NCBI GenBank assembly: GCA_964619555.1
Contig: CAZUDV010000003.1
Coordinates: 263,822 to 327,821 of the forward strand
Origin: JAGOPY01 sp964619555
GTDB lineage: Bacteria; Bacteroidota; Bacteroidia; Bacteroidales; JAGOPY01
Reading direction: 5' to 3'
Length of the DNA stretch: 64,000 nucleotides
The position numbers and the translations under genes are program-made. Below, in pieces: positions 8,125 to 17,237 of the stretch (positions are counted from its first letter, which is position 1; every line of letters starts with the position of its first letter). Below the pieces are notes generated by a model. The model made no database searches and was not told where the DNA came from. It saw only the letters and a program-made list of their open reading frames with translations.

Positions 8125-10716
8125 ATGAAATGGTTCCTGGCAATTCCCCTGGTAGCTTTTTTACTGTCATCCTGTGAAACTGATGATCCTTCGAGGAAAG
8201 AAATTACACTGGAAATAAAACAAGGGTGGGAATTCCGGGAAATTTCAAAAGATAAATGGCTCCCTGCAACGGTTCCGGGAACTGTCCATACTGACTTGCT
8301 TAACAATGGTTTGATAGCAGATCCTTTTTACCGTTTGAATGAACTGGACCTGCAGTGGATCGACAAGACCGGATGGGAATACCAGTGTGTTTTTGACGTA
8401 GGAGCCGAAATCTCTTCTCTTTCAAACAAGGAACTGGAATTGGAAGGCCTCGATACCTATGCAGATGTTTTTCTGAATGATTCCCTGATATTGAATGCTG
8501 ACAACATGTTCAGGACCTGGACAACCGACGTGGCCGGGATTCTCAGGGAAGGGAAAAATGAACTGAGGATCCTGTTCAGGTCTCCGACCCTGGAGGGGCT
8601 CGCCCGGATGGAAGCTTACGGCCTGGAACTTCCGGCTGACAATGACCAATCGGAAAGGGGCGGGATGGGACCTAAGAAAGTCAGTCCTATTGCGCGAAAG
8701 GCACCCTATCATTTCGGATGGGACTGGGGCCCGCGGCTGGTCACTTCCGGCATATGGAGGCCGGTAAAGCTTGTGGCATGGGATAAGTATAGGATACATG
8801 ACGTGCACTACATTCTGAGACAACTCGACCCGTCGCTGGCGGAATATACGGCCATCATTCAGATCAAAGCGGACCGGAAAGCCAGAGTGCCGGTAAGACT
8901 TTATATTAACGAAGTCCTGGCTGCCAGCGATCTGGTCGATGTAGAGAAGGGTAAGAATCAGGCGGAATTATTATTCAACATAGAGCATCCGCGGCTGTGG
9001 TGGCCCAATGGAGCCGGAGAACAGGCGCTCTATTCCGTCAGGCTGGAGTTGGGGCCGGGAAACAATCCCACTGATCTGGAGGAGGACAGAATCGGTGTCA
9101 GGAAAGTTGAGCTGATCCGGCAACCGGATGAAGAGGCCGGTGGAATGAGTTTTTATTTTGAGGTGAATGGCCGATCCATATTTGCCAAAGGTGCCAATTA
9201 TATTCCGAATGATATCTTTCTGCCCAGGGTGAGCCCGGCGGATTATGAATTCATCATCAAATCTGCCGCTGATGCGAATATGAACATGCTCCGGGTCTGG
9301 GGCGGGGGCATCTATGAAAACGAACTTTTTTATGATCTGTGCGATCAATATGGCATCATGGTCTGGCAGGACTTCATGTTTGCCTGTGCGATGTATCCCG
9401 GCAATCCTGAATTCCTGGAAAGCGTTCGCCAGGAAGCCATTGACAATGTCACCCGGCTCCGCAACCATCCCTGCCTCGCGCTCTGGTGCGGCAACAACGA
9501 GATTGAATTAGCCTGGGCGGAATGGGAAGAAGACCGTGGCTGGGGCTGGAAACAGCGATATGACAGTCTTCAGAGGAAGACGATCTGGGCAGCCTATGAT
9601 ACAGTCTTTCATCATATCCTTCCGGAAGTGGTGACAACCCTCACCCCGCTGCCCTACTGGCACTCATCTCCCAGTGCGGGTTTTGAAAAATTATCCGGCT
9701 ATGGGTCCAATTCGGGCGATATGCATTACTGGGGTGTATGGCATGGATTGAATCCACTGAACGATTTCCGGAAATACCGCGCCCGCTTCATGAGTGAGTA
9801 CGGATTCCAATCGTTCCCGGAATTCCATTCCGTAAAAAAATATACCGTTCCGGATGACTGGAACATCGAATCGGAAGTAATGGCCTCGCATCAGCGGAGT
9901 GGGATCGGTAACCTGCGCATCCGGCAGTATATGGAGGAAGATTATATCCTCCCTCAGGATTTCGAAGAATTTCTCTATGCAGGGCAACTGCTGCAGGCTG
10001 AAGCCATCAAACTGGCCATAGAATCACACCGAAGCGAGATGCCTTACTGCATGGGATCCCTGTACTGGCAGATCAACGATTGCTGGCCCGTAGCTTCCTG
10101 GTCAGGAATCGATTATTATAAGCGATGGAAAGCCCTGCACTATTTTGTAAGGGAGGCTTTTAAACCCGTCATGATTGTGACCATTGAAGAATATGACCGG
10201 TTGACCATAAAAGTTATCTCCGACCGTTTTGATACCATCCAGGGTGAAACGAAGATCAGGCTACTGGATTTTTCAGGAAGGGAATACCTGAGTGAAGTCT
10301 TCCCGGTCGAAATCGCGCCCAATGGTTCTTCCGCATTACTAGAAAAAAACGTGCAGTCAATCCTGGGAAATACGGATCCGGCCTCGGCAGTCCTCGTGAT
10401 CGATTTATACAATGGAGGAAAGGTCATCGACCGGTGTTTATATTATTTCGTCAAGGCAAAAGAAATGAAATTGACTGACCCGGGCCTGGAGACCAATATC
10501 ACAGAAAACGAAAAGGAGTACATCGTAAGCCTGTCGGCAAAGCACCTGGCAAAAAACGTCTTTATATCGGTGGATGGTTATGATGGACAGTTTTCAGATA
10601 ATTATATCGATATCGTGCCTGGAGAAACCCTGACCCTTACTTGTCCGAACAGCTATAACCCGGATAAATTCAGGGAACAATTGAAATTAATCAGCTTGTT
10701 TGATACCACTCATTGA
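8125..10716 (+). CDS. GH2 beta-mannosidase lipoprotein
   Basis: An 863-residue glycoside hydrolase family 2 enzyme that hydrolyses terminal beta-mannose residues. I start at ATG 8125, which gives a lipoprotein signal (FLLSSC lipobox); the in-frame TTG at 8101 would put eight polar residues ahead of it. Domains in order are a jelly-roll sugar-binding domain, an immunoglobulin-like domain, a TIM barrel and a C-terminal beta domain. The acid/base is probably E459 in WCGNNEIE and the nucleophile E558 in MSEYGFQSFPE. Both positions are close to those known for Bacteroides beta-mannosidases. The lipoprotein signal implies periplasmic or surface anchoring. Nearby sialidase-like genes suggest it helps strip glycoprotein N-glycans. 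Another exo-GH2 specificity cannot be excluded. Confidence 0.9.
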   Translation: MKWFLAIPLVAFLLSSCETDDPSRKEITLEIKQGWEFREISKDKWLPATVPGTVHTDLLNNGLIADPFYRLNELDLQWIDKTGWEYQCVFDVGAEISSLSNKELELEGLDTYADVFLNDSLILNADNMFRTWTTDVAGILREGKNELRILFRSPTLEGLARMEAYGLELPADNDQSERGGMGPKKVSPIARKAPYHFGWDWGPRLVTSGIWRPVKLVAWDKYRIHDVHYILRQLDPSLAEYTAIIQIKADRKARVPVRLYINEVLAASDLVDVEKGKNQAELLFNIEHPRLWWPNGAGEQALYSVRLELGPGNNPTDLEEDRIGVRKVELIRQPDEEAGGMSFYFEVNGRSIFAKGANYIPNDIFLPRVSPADYEFIIKSAADANMNMLRVWGGGIYENELFYDLCDQYGIMVWQDFMFACAMYPGNPEFLESVRQEAIDNVTRLRNHPCLALWCGNNEIELAWAEWEEDRGWGWKQRYDSLQRKTIWAAYDTVFHHILPEVVTTLTPLPYWHSSPSAGFEKLSGYGSNSGDMHYWGVWHGLNPLNDFRKYRARFMSEYGFQSFPEFHSVKKYTVPDDWNIESEVMASHQRSGIGNLRIRQYMEEDYILPQDFEEFLYAGQLLQAEAIKLAIESHRSEMPYCMGSLYWQINDCWPVASWSGIDYYKRWKALHYFVREAFKPVMIVTIEEYDRLTIKVISDRFDTIQGETKIRLLDFSGREYLSEVFPVEIAPNGSSALLEKNVQSILGNTDPASAVLVIDLYNGGKVIDRCLYYFVKAKEMKLTDPGLETNITENEKEYIVSLSAKHLAKNVFISVDGYDGQFSDNYIDIVPGETLTLTCPNSYNPDKFREQLKLISLFDTTH

Positions 10717-10807
10717 TGTACCTAACCCGCTTCCAATCCTGGCCTGAAATTTGTTTCATGTAACAATATCTCATTTTCATCAGTCTATGGCAATTAATCC
10801 AATGCAT

Positions 10808-11887
10808 ATGAAAAATCTCCTGATCCTTTCGTTTGTTGTTTTCACCCTGTTCCTATTCACCGGTTGTCCCAACGGCCATCGTTATGAAGAAGGCCGGTTC
10901 CCTTATGATCCGGTGAATTTCGAAGAGGTAAATTCCGAATATGACGATTACAATTCAACGTCGCCGGTCATCGAGGGTTACCGGTACCTGTATTTCTCTT
11001 CCAACCGGAACAGCCAGCAAGGCAACTTCGACATAGTCGGCAGTCACTTGCATATATTGTGGGACAAGGAAGATGGGAAACTGACAGTGAACGATCAGGC
11101 TGATAGCTGGAAGAACTATGATTATGTGGACAGCTTATTTTACAGGATCAATACGCAGGCCAATGAATACGGGCCATACTCCCTGTACTGGACGGCATGG
11201 GAAAGCTCCGATTACAATGAATATTATACCGATCTGGTAATTTATTCGAATGATGAGCCGGGCCATCTGGATCTTAATCTGGCCTATTTCAGAGGTACGG
11301 GAGCATACCCGCAATCTTCCGAAGGTTATTACAAAGGACCGGAACCGATCGTTATTCTCAACTCCGCCTATAACGACGCCTATCTGGCATTCTATGGCCC
11401 ATCATTCATTATGGATGAGTGGGGCTCCTACCCTCAATATATCACAGAAGCCCTGTTCTGCTCCGACCGGAACGGCGATTTTGATATTTACATGGCCCCG
11501 GTCCCCGCTGATTCATCCCTGATCGGCTTCCTGACCGGTAACGGGCCGGTCACGATCGCTACCGTGCCAAATGTCAACACCGGATCGCATGAGAAATGTC
11601 CTTACGTAAATGGGCAGCTACTGGTTTTCGCATCGGATCGTCCCGGTGGCTACGGTGGTTTCGATCTTTATTATTCCCAGCGAATTGAAAACTCCTGGAC
11701 CGAGCCGGTCAATTTTGGTTCCAGGGTTAATTCGGCGTTCAATGAGTACCGGCCGATCATCCTGGCTTATTATGAATTCCAGAATGACCTGATGATATAC
11801 TCCTCCGACCGTCCGGGAGGAAAAGGCGGCTATGATCTTTACTACGTGGGAATTTCCAAAATGATTGACTGGTATTATCTGGAATAA
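10808..11887 (+). CDS. PD40-repeat lipoprotein
   Basis: A 359-residue lipoprotein starting at ATG 10808, with a signal peptide ending in a lipobox (FTGC). A TTG 57 bases further upstream is in frame but adds a non-signal leader. The body holds PD40/WD40-like beta-propeller blades. The clearest are FASDRPGGYGGFDLYY and YSSDRPGGKGGYDLYY near the C-terminus, plus CSDRNGDFDIY and SSNRNSQQGNFDI earlier. Such proteins in Bacteroidota are often envelope or secretion-associated (PorE/OmpA-linked families share the blade), but there is no OmpA domain here. It follows the mannosidase gene by about 90 bases and may be co-transcribed. Its function is unknown. Confidence 0.78.
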   Translation: MKNLLILSFVVFTLFLFTGCPNGHRYEEGRFPYDPVNFEEVNSEYDDYNSTSPVIEGYRYLYFSSNRNSQQGNFDIVGSHLHILWDKEDGKLTVNDQADSWKNYDYVDSLFYRINTQANEYGPYSLYWTAWESSDYNEYYTDLVIYSNDEPGHLDLNLAYFRGTGAYPQSSEGYYKGPEPIVILNSAYNDAYLAFYGPSFIMDEWGSYPQYITEALFCSDRNGDFDIYMAPVPADSSLIGFLTGNGPVTIATVPNVNTGSHEKCPYVNGQLLVFASDRPGGYGGFDLYYSQRIENSWTEPVNFGSRVNSAFNEYRPIILAYYEFQNDLMIYSSDRPGGKGGYDLYYVGISKMIDWYYLE

Positions 11888-11997
11888 TGGCGTCGGGTAA
11901 AATGAGGATATGAGATAAACAATCCGGTTAAGAGAGATTATGCGGCACGAACGCAAATCGACCGACGCTGTGGATTCTGGCAGCCGATTGAATCTGC

Positions 11998-12028
11998 TTG
12001 CAATTTGTATTATTTTCCGTTAACTTTA
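11998..12028 (+). promoter_or_regulatory. Candidate promoter before small membrane ORF
   Basis: TTG (11998-12000), 20 bases, then TAACTTTA (7 of 8 to TAnnTTTG). It lies about 90 bases upstream of the small ORF. Otherwise I see nothing in 11888-12120. Confidence 0.3.
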
Positions 12029-12120
12029 CAGAATAAGTTCCCGGCCCACGAATTTGCGGTCAGGATAACACATGGCATTGGAAAAAGAATGTTAGTATTT
12101 CGATATAAATATTTATAAAA

Positions 12121-12297
12121 ATGGAAAATAGACTGACACGTCAGATTGTCCATTCCATAATACTGGTAATCGGTCTTGTACTTTTAATCGGTGGAATCAT
12201 CACGGGTAAACACGGCGCAACTGTCGTAGGTCTTATTGTTGCCGCAATAAATGTCCAGCAATTCGTGCAATGGACCAAAAAAGAAAAACACCAATAA
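12121..12297 (+). CDS. Small two-helix membrane protein (58 aa)
   Basis: An ATG-initiated 58-codon ORF too short for most gene lists. Residues ~9-29 (VHSIILVIGLVLLIGG) and ~34-47 (GATVVGLIVAAINV) are hydrophobic and separated by a short GKH turn. The C-terminal tail is basic and hydrophilic (WTKKEKHQ). This reads as a helical hairpin with both ends on the same side of the membrane. The composition is coherent and unlike random translation. I do not recognise a family. It stands alone between the PD40 lipoprotein and a decayed FMN-binding remnant. Confidence 0.5.
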   Translation: MENRLTRQIVHSIILVIGLVLLIGGIITGKHGATVVGLIVAAINVQQFVQWTKKEKHQ

Positions 12298-12322
12298 ACG
12301 GATTTAAGTTATGCTTTACTGA

Positions 12323-12463
12323 ACTCGTCGGTTTGAAGTCAACGGTTCAATACCTCTACAGGTAAATAAAAACGTTGATGCCATATCAGGGGCTACTATG
12401 TCGGTATAAGCCATTACGTGTGATGTGGAAGCAAAAATTGTTTTGTTGAAAAATATCAAATAA
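12323..12463 (+). pseudogene. Remnant of an FMN-binding (RnfG/NqrC-like) domain
   Basis: Read in one frame, the segment gives PLQVNKNVDAISGATMSV, then a TAA (12407-12409), then AITCDVEAKIVLLKNIK and a second stop. The core VDAISGAT is the flavinylation signature (DxxSGAT) of FMN-binding domain proteins, and the residues after the stop continue the expected helix. There is no start codon and an in-frame stop opens the frame at 12320. It is best read as the broken 3' end of a lost gene. Confidence 0.5.
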
Positions 12464-12540
12464 TACACCCAGAAATTGGGATTCTTATAATTTTACCGGT
12501 CATTCTTCTTACATCGACATGGATCAGCCGAACTAGTCCA

Positions 12541-13641
12541 ATGAAAATTTCCGTGGTCATACTCTTATCAATTTTAGTCCTGTTTGTGTCGGGGCAGGCA
12601 GAAAGTAACCTGCCCCAGAATAAAACTCCGGATCTTATCGGGATATTCAGTTCCAAAGTCGATGAGGAAATATCATGTTACAGGATACCGGCGATTGTGA
12701 CCGCCCCGAACGGAGATCTGGTTGTGGCTGTCGATGAAAGGGTGCCATCATGCGGCGATCTGAGAAACAATAAAGATATAAACATCATCATACGCCGTAG
12801 TAGTGACAATGGCATTACCTGGTCTGAAAATCAAACCGTAGCAGACTATCCTTACGGACAATCGGCTTCTGACCCATCCATGATCGTCGACCGGGTAAGC
12901 GGAAACATCCTGATGTTCTATAATTTTATGGATCATGAACAGGATAGTAATGTTTATTACTTCAAATTAGTAAAAAGTCCTGATAACGGAAAAACATGGA
13001 GCGACCCCGTCGACATCACGTCACAGATCATCAAACCGGAATGGCATCATGATTTTAAATTCATCACCTCGGGACGAGGAATACAAACCGCTGACGGAAG
13101 GCTAATTCACACCCTGGTGGACCTGGAAAACAGCCTTCACCTGTTTGGCAGTGATGATCACGGTGAGACCTGGTCGTTGATCGACATCCCAATAATACCA
13201 GGCGACGAATCGATTGCTGTCGAGCTTTCTGATGGTTCCTGGATGGTGAACAGCCGGGTAAATAATTTGGGCTGCCGGTACGTCCACCTCTCCGATGATG
13301 AAGGAAACTCCTGGATTTCGGCACCAGATTCATCCCTTTTGGATCCGGGATGCAATGCCAGCCTGATCAGGCATAGTTCGACATTTCATGGAGGGGAGCA
13401 TAACCTGCTGCTATTTTCCAATGCAAATGACCGGCATGAGCGAAAGAACCTGGCTGTAAAACTCAGTTATGATGAAGGCCGAACCTGGACGAAAGGAAAA
13501 ACAGTATATGCCGGAAGTTCAGCCTATTCTTCCATGACCATACTGGCGAACGGAGATATAGGGCTGGTATTCGAAAAGGATGACTACCATGAGATTGCAT
13601 TTGTCCGCCTGACTCTGCAATGGTTAACGGATGAAAATTGA
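12541..13641 (+). CDS. Exo-sialidase-like protein (GH33, Asp-box propeller)
   Basis: A 366-residue protein with a Sec signal peptide (residues 1-20). The arginine motif YRIP (R48) near the N-terminus and five Asp boxes (SSDNGITW, SPDNGKTW, SDDHGETW, SDDEGNSW, SYDEGRTW) are the hallmark of six-bladed sialidases. A C-terminal segment YSSMTILANGDIGLVFE carries the usual tyrosine and glutamate. The enzyme would release terminal sialic acid from glycoconjugates in the periplasm or outside the cell. It lacks the extra carbohydrate-binding domain of many Bacteroides sialidases and has no T9SS tail. The mannosidase upstream supports host- or mucin-type glycan use. Another BNR glycosidase is possible. 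Confidence 0.83.
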   Translation: MKISVVILLSILVLFVSGQAESNLPQNKTPDLIGIFSSKVDEEISCYRIPAIVTAPNGDLVVAVDERVPSCGDLRNNKDINIIIRRSSDNGITWSENQTVADYPYGQSASDPSMIVDRVSGNILMFYNFMDHEQDSNVYYFKLVKSPDNGKTWSDPVDITSQIIKPEWHHDFKFITSGRGIQTADGRLIHTLVDLENSLHLFGSDDHGETWSLIDIPIIPGDESIAVELSDGSWMVNSRVNNLGCRYVHLSDDEGNSWISAPDSSLLDPGCNASLIRHSSTFHGGEHNLLLFSNANDRHERKNLAVKLSYDEGRTWTKGKTVYAGSSAYSSMTILANGDIGLVFEKDDYHEIAFVRLTLQWLTDEN

Positions 13642-13782
13642 AGCAGGATAAAGGTCAGCCAGGAATCTTGCAAAACATTTTTAACCGCCTGATACTATCC
13701 TTCACCGGAAATTTTACTCACTTCACCGATAGTGTCTATTCAAACCGGTACCGGAAGTATAATTTTGCCTGAAACAAAAACC

Positions 13783-15279
13783 ATGAAGAAGAAAATTGTC
13801 ATCATTGGGGGCGGTGTGGCAGGACTTTCTGCCGGGATATATTCCGCATTGAATGGATTCGATACCGAAATATTAGAGATGCATTCCGTTGCAGGCGGGC
13901 AATGCACAGCCTGGGACCGCAGCCATTACCGGTTCGATTACTGCCTTCACTGGCTTGTCGGAACTTCCAAAGGGCCATTTCACGACATCTGGAAAGAGAC
14001 CAATGTGCTGAACGACCATACCGAGATCATTGACCACGAGATCCATTCGCAGATCATCGACGGCCAGGGCAACCAGTTCACGATCTACGCCGATATCAAC
14101 CGCTGGGAAAAATACCTGCTGGATATCGCCCCGGAAGATGAAAGGCCGATCCGAAAAATGTGCCGCGACATGCGTAAAAGCGTGCACCTGGAACCATTCG
14201 CACTGCCCCCGGAATTGCGCAACCCACTGGATTACATCCGCCTGCTGCCAAAAATGCTTCCGTTGATGTTCGTGGTCCAGAAGTTCGGCCGGCTGACCTG
14301 CACCGAATATTTCGACAAACTTAACTTTAAAAGTGACAGGATCCGGTCAGCTTTATATTCCATGTACGGTGGAAGGAATTTTTCTGCGCTGGCTTTCATC
14401 TTCATGCTGGGTTGGTTCAACCAGAAGAATGCCGGTTACATCAAGGGGGGCTCCTACCCGTTGGCCCAGCGGATGGTGGAAAAATACACCAGCCTTGGTG
14501 GCAGGCTGACTTATAAAAATAGGGTTGAAAAGATCATGGTCAATAATAATACAGCTTGTGGCGTGGTGCTGTCGGACGGGACCGTTTGCCCGGCCGATTA
14601 TGTGATCAGCGCGGCTGATGGGTATTCCACTTTATATAAAATGCTTGATGGCAAATATATTTCAAAGGAAATCGATCACGCTTACAAAAACTGGGAACTC
14701 TTCACACCCCTGGTCCAGGTCTCTTTCGGGGTTAATAAGATGTTGGCAGCCGAATCGCCCATTATCCTGAATTTTTCCAAAGACATGAAGATTGGCATGA
14801 CCCCGCTCGAATTCGGTTATTCCTTAATGAATTATTCCTACGACAGCACACTTGCCCCTGTGGGCAAAACCGCCATCGTTATACGGTATGAAAGTCCCTG
14901 GAAATTGTGGGAGGATTTGGATGGAGAAGAATACAGGCTTGAAAAGGAACAGATTAAAAAAGATGCCACCGCCTGCCTTGAGCAGATCTATCCGGGCATT
15001 TCGCCATTCATCGAGGTAACCGACGTGGCCACTCCGAAGACCGATGTCCGCTATACCGGGGTTAAGGACGGCGCTTATGAGGGCTTCATGCCCACCCGGG
15101 AAAATATGATGAAGGGTTTAAAAATGCAGTTGCCGAAACTAAAGAATTTCTACATGGCCGGCCAATGGTTGTTCCCCGGAGGCGGATTGCCGCCTTCGGC
15201 CCAATCGGGCAAATGGGTGGTGCAGGTGATATGTAAAAAGGAAAATCAAAGATTTGTTTCCGTGCGAAGCCAGGATTGA
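13783..15279 (+). CDS. FAD-dependent oxidoreductase, phytoene desaturase (CrtI)-like
   Basis: A 498-residue flavoprotein. I start at ATG 13783, directly before the Rossmann motif VIIGGGVAGLSAG (residues ~6-18). A GTG 17 codons upstream is in frame but gives an unlikely leader. The C-terminal segment NFYMAGQW-PGGGLP is the second FAD-contact motif of CrtI/amine-oxidase-type enzymes. These enzymes desaturate or isomerise isoprenoid-like substrates, but no phytoene synthase or other carotenoid gene lies in the window. Its stop codon abuts the stop of the convergent Gfo/Idh/MocA gene (no gap). The substrate is unknown; a retinol saturase-like role is equally open. Confidence 0.82.
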   Translation: MKKKIVIIGGGVAGLSAGIYSALNGFDTEILEMHSVAGGQCTAWDRSHYRFDYCLHWLVGTSKGPFHDIWKETNVLNDHTEIIDHEIHSQIIDGQGNQFTIYADINRWEKYLLDIAPEDERPIRKMCRDMRKSVHLEPFALPPELRNPLDYIRLLPKMLPLMFVVQKFGRLTCTEYFDKLNFKSDRIRSALYSMYGGRNFSALAFIFMLGWFNQKNAGYIKGGSYPLAQRMVEKYTSLGGRLTYKNRVEKIMVNNNTACGVVLSDGTVCPADYVISAADGYSTLYKMLDGKYISKEIDHAYKNWELFTPLVQVSFGVNKMLAAESPIILNFSKDMKIGMTPLEFGYSLMNYSYDSTLAPVGKTAIVIRYESPWKLWEDLDGEEYRLEKEQIKKDATACLEQIYPGISPFIEVTDVATPKTDVRYTGVKDGAYEGFMPTRENMMKGLKMQLPKLKNFYMAGQWLFPGGGLPPSAQSGKWVVQVICKKENQRFVSVRSQD

Positions 15280-16335
15280 CTATTCTGAAAGAGGCACGAC
15301 AGTCCCTGAACCGGCACTCTCAAAAGCCATTTCAATGATCCGTATCACGTTCCGGGCTTCCTCCGGGATCACCGACTGGCTTCCGTTCCTCCTGAGCACA
15401 TCGCAGACGTTATCATAGAATCCCATGTAGTTTCCGGTTTCCGATTTCACATTCCCGATGAATTCCTGCCCGTTCATATCGGTATTCAGGATCCCGTAGA
15501 ATTCCTCATCTTCTTCCCCGAAGCCTTCCGAGTCGGGCATGAGGCCCTGTTTCAGCCAGGCTTCCTGCGGATCGGTCCCGTATTTTACAAATGACCCCTT
15601 CGTACCGTGGAGAATATACCTGGGGCCCAATTCCTTAACGAATGCAGATGCTTTGAGGGTGACCCGCAACCGTTCATAAAAGAGCCTGACTTCGAAGCAG
15701 TCATCGACACCGCCGGCGGCCCTGAGCTTTCGGACATCCGCCCAAATAGCTTTGGGCAGGCCGAACAACACTAAGGCCTGGTCGATCAGGTGAGAGCCCA
15801 GGTCGAACAGCACTCCTCCACCCGGAAGAGGCTCGTCGCGCCAGGCACTGCGTCTAGGTCCCGGTGCAAAGCGGTCGAAATGGGCTTCATAATCCAGCAG
15901 TTCGCCAAGGTATCCATGGTACACCACTTTCTGGACGGTTTTGAAATCGCTATCCCACCGGCGATTCTGGAATACGAAGATCTTTTTTCCGGTTTCCCTG
16001 GCGATCCCGATAAGCTGGTCGGCTTCCAGGGATGAGGTTGTGAACGGCTTTTCTATCACTACGTGCTTTCCCGACTCGAGACAAGCCTTTGCAAATTCAT
16101 AATGGAAGATGTTGGGCGTTGTGATCACCACCAGTTCCAGTTCGTTATCCTTCAACAGTTCCTTATAGTCCCTTGCCACATTGACATATGGATAGGTTTC
16201 CAGGGCCAGGTCGGAATGCCTTTCCACTACCGTTTTGAGTTGGAACCCCCGGTGCGTGTGGATGAACGGGGCATGAAAGTGCCTGCCGGAAAGGCCAAAA
16301 CCGATAATGGCTGTCTGGATCGGGCTTTCCATCAT
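15280..16335 (-). CDS. Gfo/Idh/MocA family oxidoreductase (cytoplasmic)
   Basis: A 351-residue NAD(P)-dependent sugar dehydrogenase-like protein without a signal peptide. The N-terminal Rossmann motif is IIGFGLSGRHF and the catalytic lysine lies in the IEKPFT motif (GKHVVIEKPF). Its start overlaps the stop of the upstream isomerase-like gene by four bases (ATGA), which indicates translational coupling. It is the last gene of the minus-strand operon running from 20690. In this context it probably reduces or oxidises a sugar product after import. Homologues are often annotated as oxidoreductases of inositol or of keto sugars; the substrate here is not deducible. Confidence 0.87.
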   Translation of the reverse strand: MMESPIQTAIIGFGLSGRHFHAPFIHTHRGFQLKTVVERHSDLALETYPYVNVARDYKELLKDNELELVVITTPNIFHYEFAKACLESGKHVVIEKPFTTSSLEADQLIGIARETGKKIFVFQNRRWDSDFKTVQKVVYHGYLGELLDYEAHFDRFAPGPRRSAWRDEPLPGGGVLFDLGSHLIDQALVLFGLPKAIWADVRKLRAAGGVDDCFEVRLFYERLRVTLKASAFVKELGPRYILHGTKGSFVKYGTDPQEAWLKQGLMPDSEGFGEEDEEFYGILNTDMNGQEFIGNVKSETGNYMGFYDNVCDVLRRNGSQSVIPEEARNVIRIIEMAFESAGSGTVVPLSE

Positions 16336-17186
16336 TCTTTATTTAACAATGAATAAAGATTCCTGAAGCTGATTTCGACACTCTCAAGCGGATCCATTTC
16401 ACATTGATCCTGTTCCACGAAAAAGTATTTCATTCCTGCAGAATCTTTTGCAGCGAAAATTCCTCCGTAAGGAATAATCCCCTCTCCTACTTCAGCAAAG
16501 CCTTTATCCGGGGAATCCTTCATATCTTTGACATGCCATAATTCGAACCGCCCGGGGTACTTTTCAAAATAGGCCAATGGGTCCACTCCTGCATATTTCA
16601 TCCAGTAAATGTCAGCTTCAAAACTGACTGTACCAGCATCGGTCGAACCCAGAAGAATATCATATCCGCGGGTATTATCCAATCTTAAAAATTCGAAATC
16701 GTGGTTATGGTAACTGAACTTTAAACCGGCTTTTTTGCAAGCTTCTCCGACAGCGTTCAAACGGGCGGCTGCCTGAATAAAATCATCCTTTGTCTTATGC
16801 TGTTTTAACGGGAATACAGGAAATACGAGATATTCCACTCCGAGTTCGGCATGCGCTTTTATAGCCTGTTTCTGCTGATCGGCCGTAAACATGGTATGGG
16901 AACTGATGACTCTCATTCCCAATTTGCCGACCATTTTTCGAAATTCAGCCGGTTCCAGGCCATAAAACTTTCCGTCCTCATACCCGGCTGCTTCCAGCCA
17001 GGTATAGCCTATCTTACTGATCTTCCTGAGGGTTCCTTTCAGGTCCAAGGCAATTTGGTCGCGTACCGTATAAAGTTGAAGGCCGATATTTTTTCCACCG
17101 GGCGATGCATTCAGGAAATGCGGAATCGCCATTGTTCCTATGGTTGTCAAAGCGGTGTCTCTTAAAAATTTCCTGCGGCTTATCAT
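16332..17186 (-). CDS. Sugar phosphate isomerase/epimerase-like TIM barrel with Tat signal
   Basis: A 284-residue xylose-isomerase-like TIM barrel. The N-terminus ISRRKFLRDTALTTIG is a clear twin-arginine signal, so the folded, metal-bound enzyme should be exported. Metal-site motifs are visible: SYHNHDFEF, FEADIYW, ELWHVKD and FVEQDQCE, in the usual Glu/Asp/His/Glu order. In Bacteroides, proteins of this family next to Gfo/Idh/MocA and DUF1080 act as 3-keto-glycoside lyases/hydratases (family knowledge). That role is an inference for this gene. It overlaps the next gene by 4 bases and follows the Tat-type Gfo gene by 51 bases. Confidence 0.87.
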   Translation of the reverse strand: MISRRKFLRDTALTTIGTMAIPHFLNASPGGKNIGLQLYTVRDQIALDLKGTLRKISKIGYTWLEAAGYEDGKFYGLEPAEFRKMVGKLGMRVISSHTMFTADQQKQAIKAHAELGVEYLVFPVFPLKQHKTKDDFIQAAARLNAVGEACKKAGLKFSYHNHDFEFLRLDNTRGYDILLGSTDAGTVSFEADIYWMKYAGVDPLAYFEKYPGRFELWHVKDMKDSPDKGFAEVGEGIIPYGGIFAAKDSAGMKYFFVEQDQCEMDPLESVEISFRNLYSLLNKE

Positions 17187-17237
17187 GGATTTGAATATAA
17201 TACAAGGATATTAACAATTTGGCAGATTAGTGTTTTG

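Noticed and set aside
5907..13641. Classical polysaccharide utilisation locus
   Set aside because: No SusC/SusD pair or HTCS/ECF regulator is visible here.
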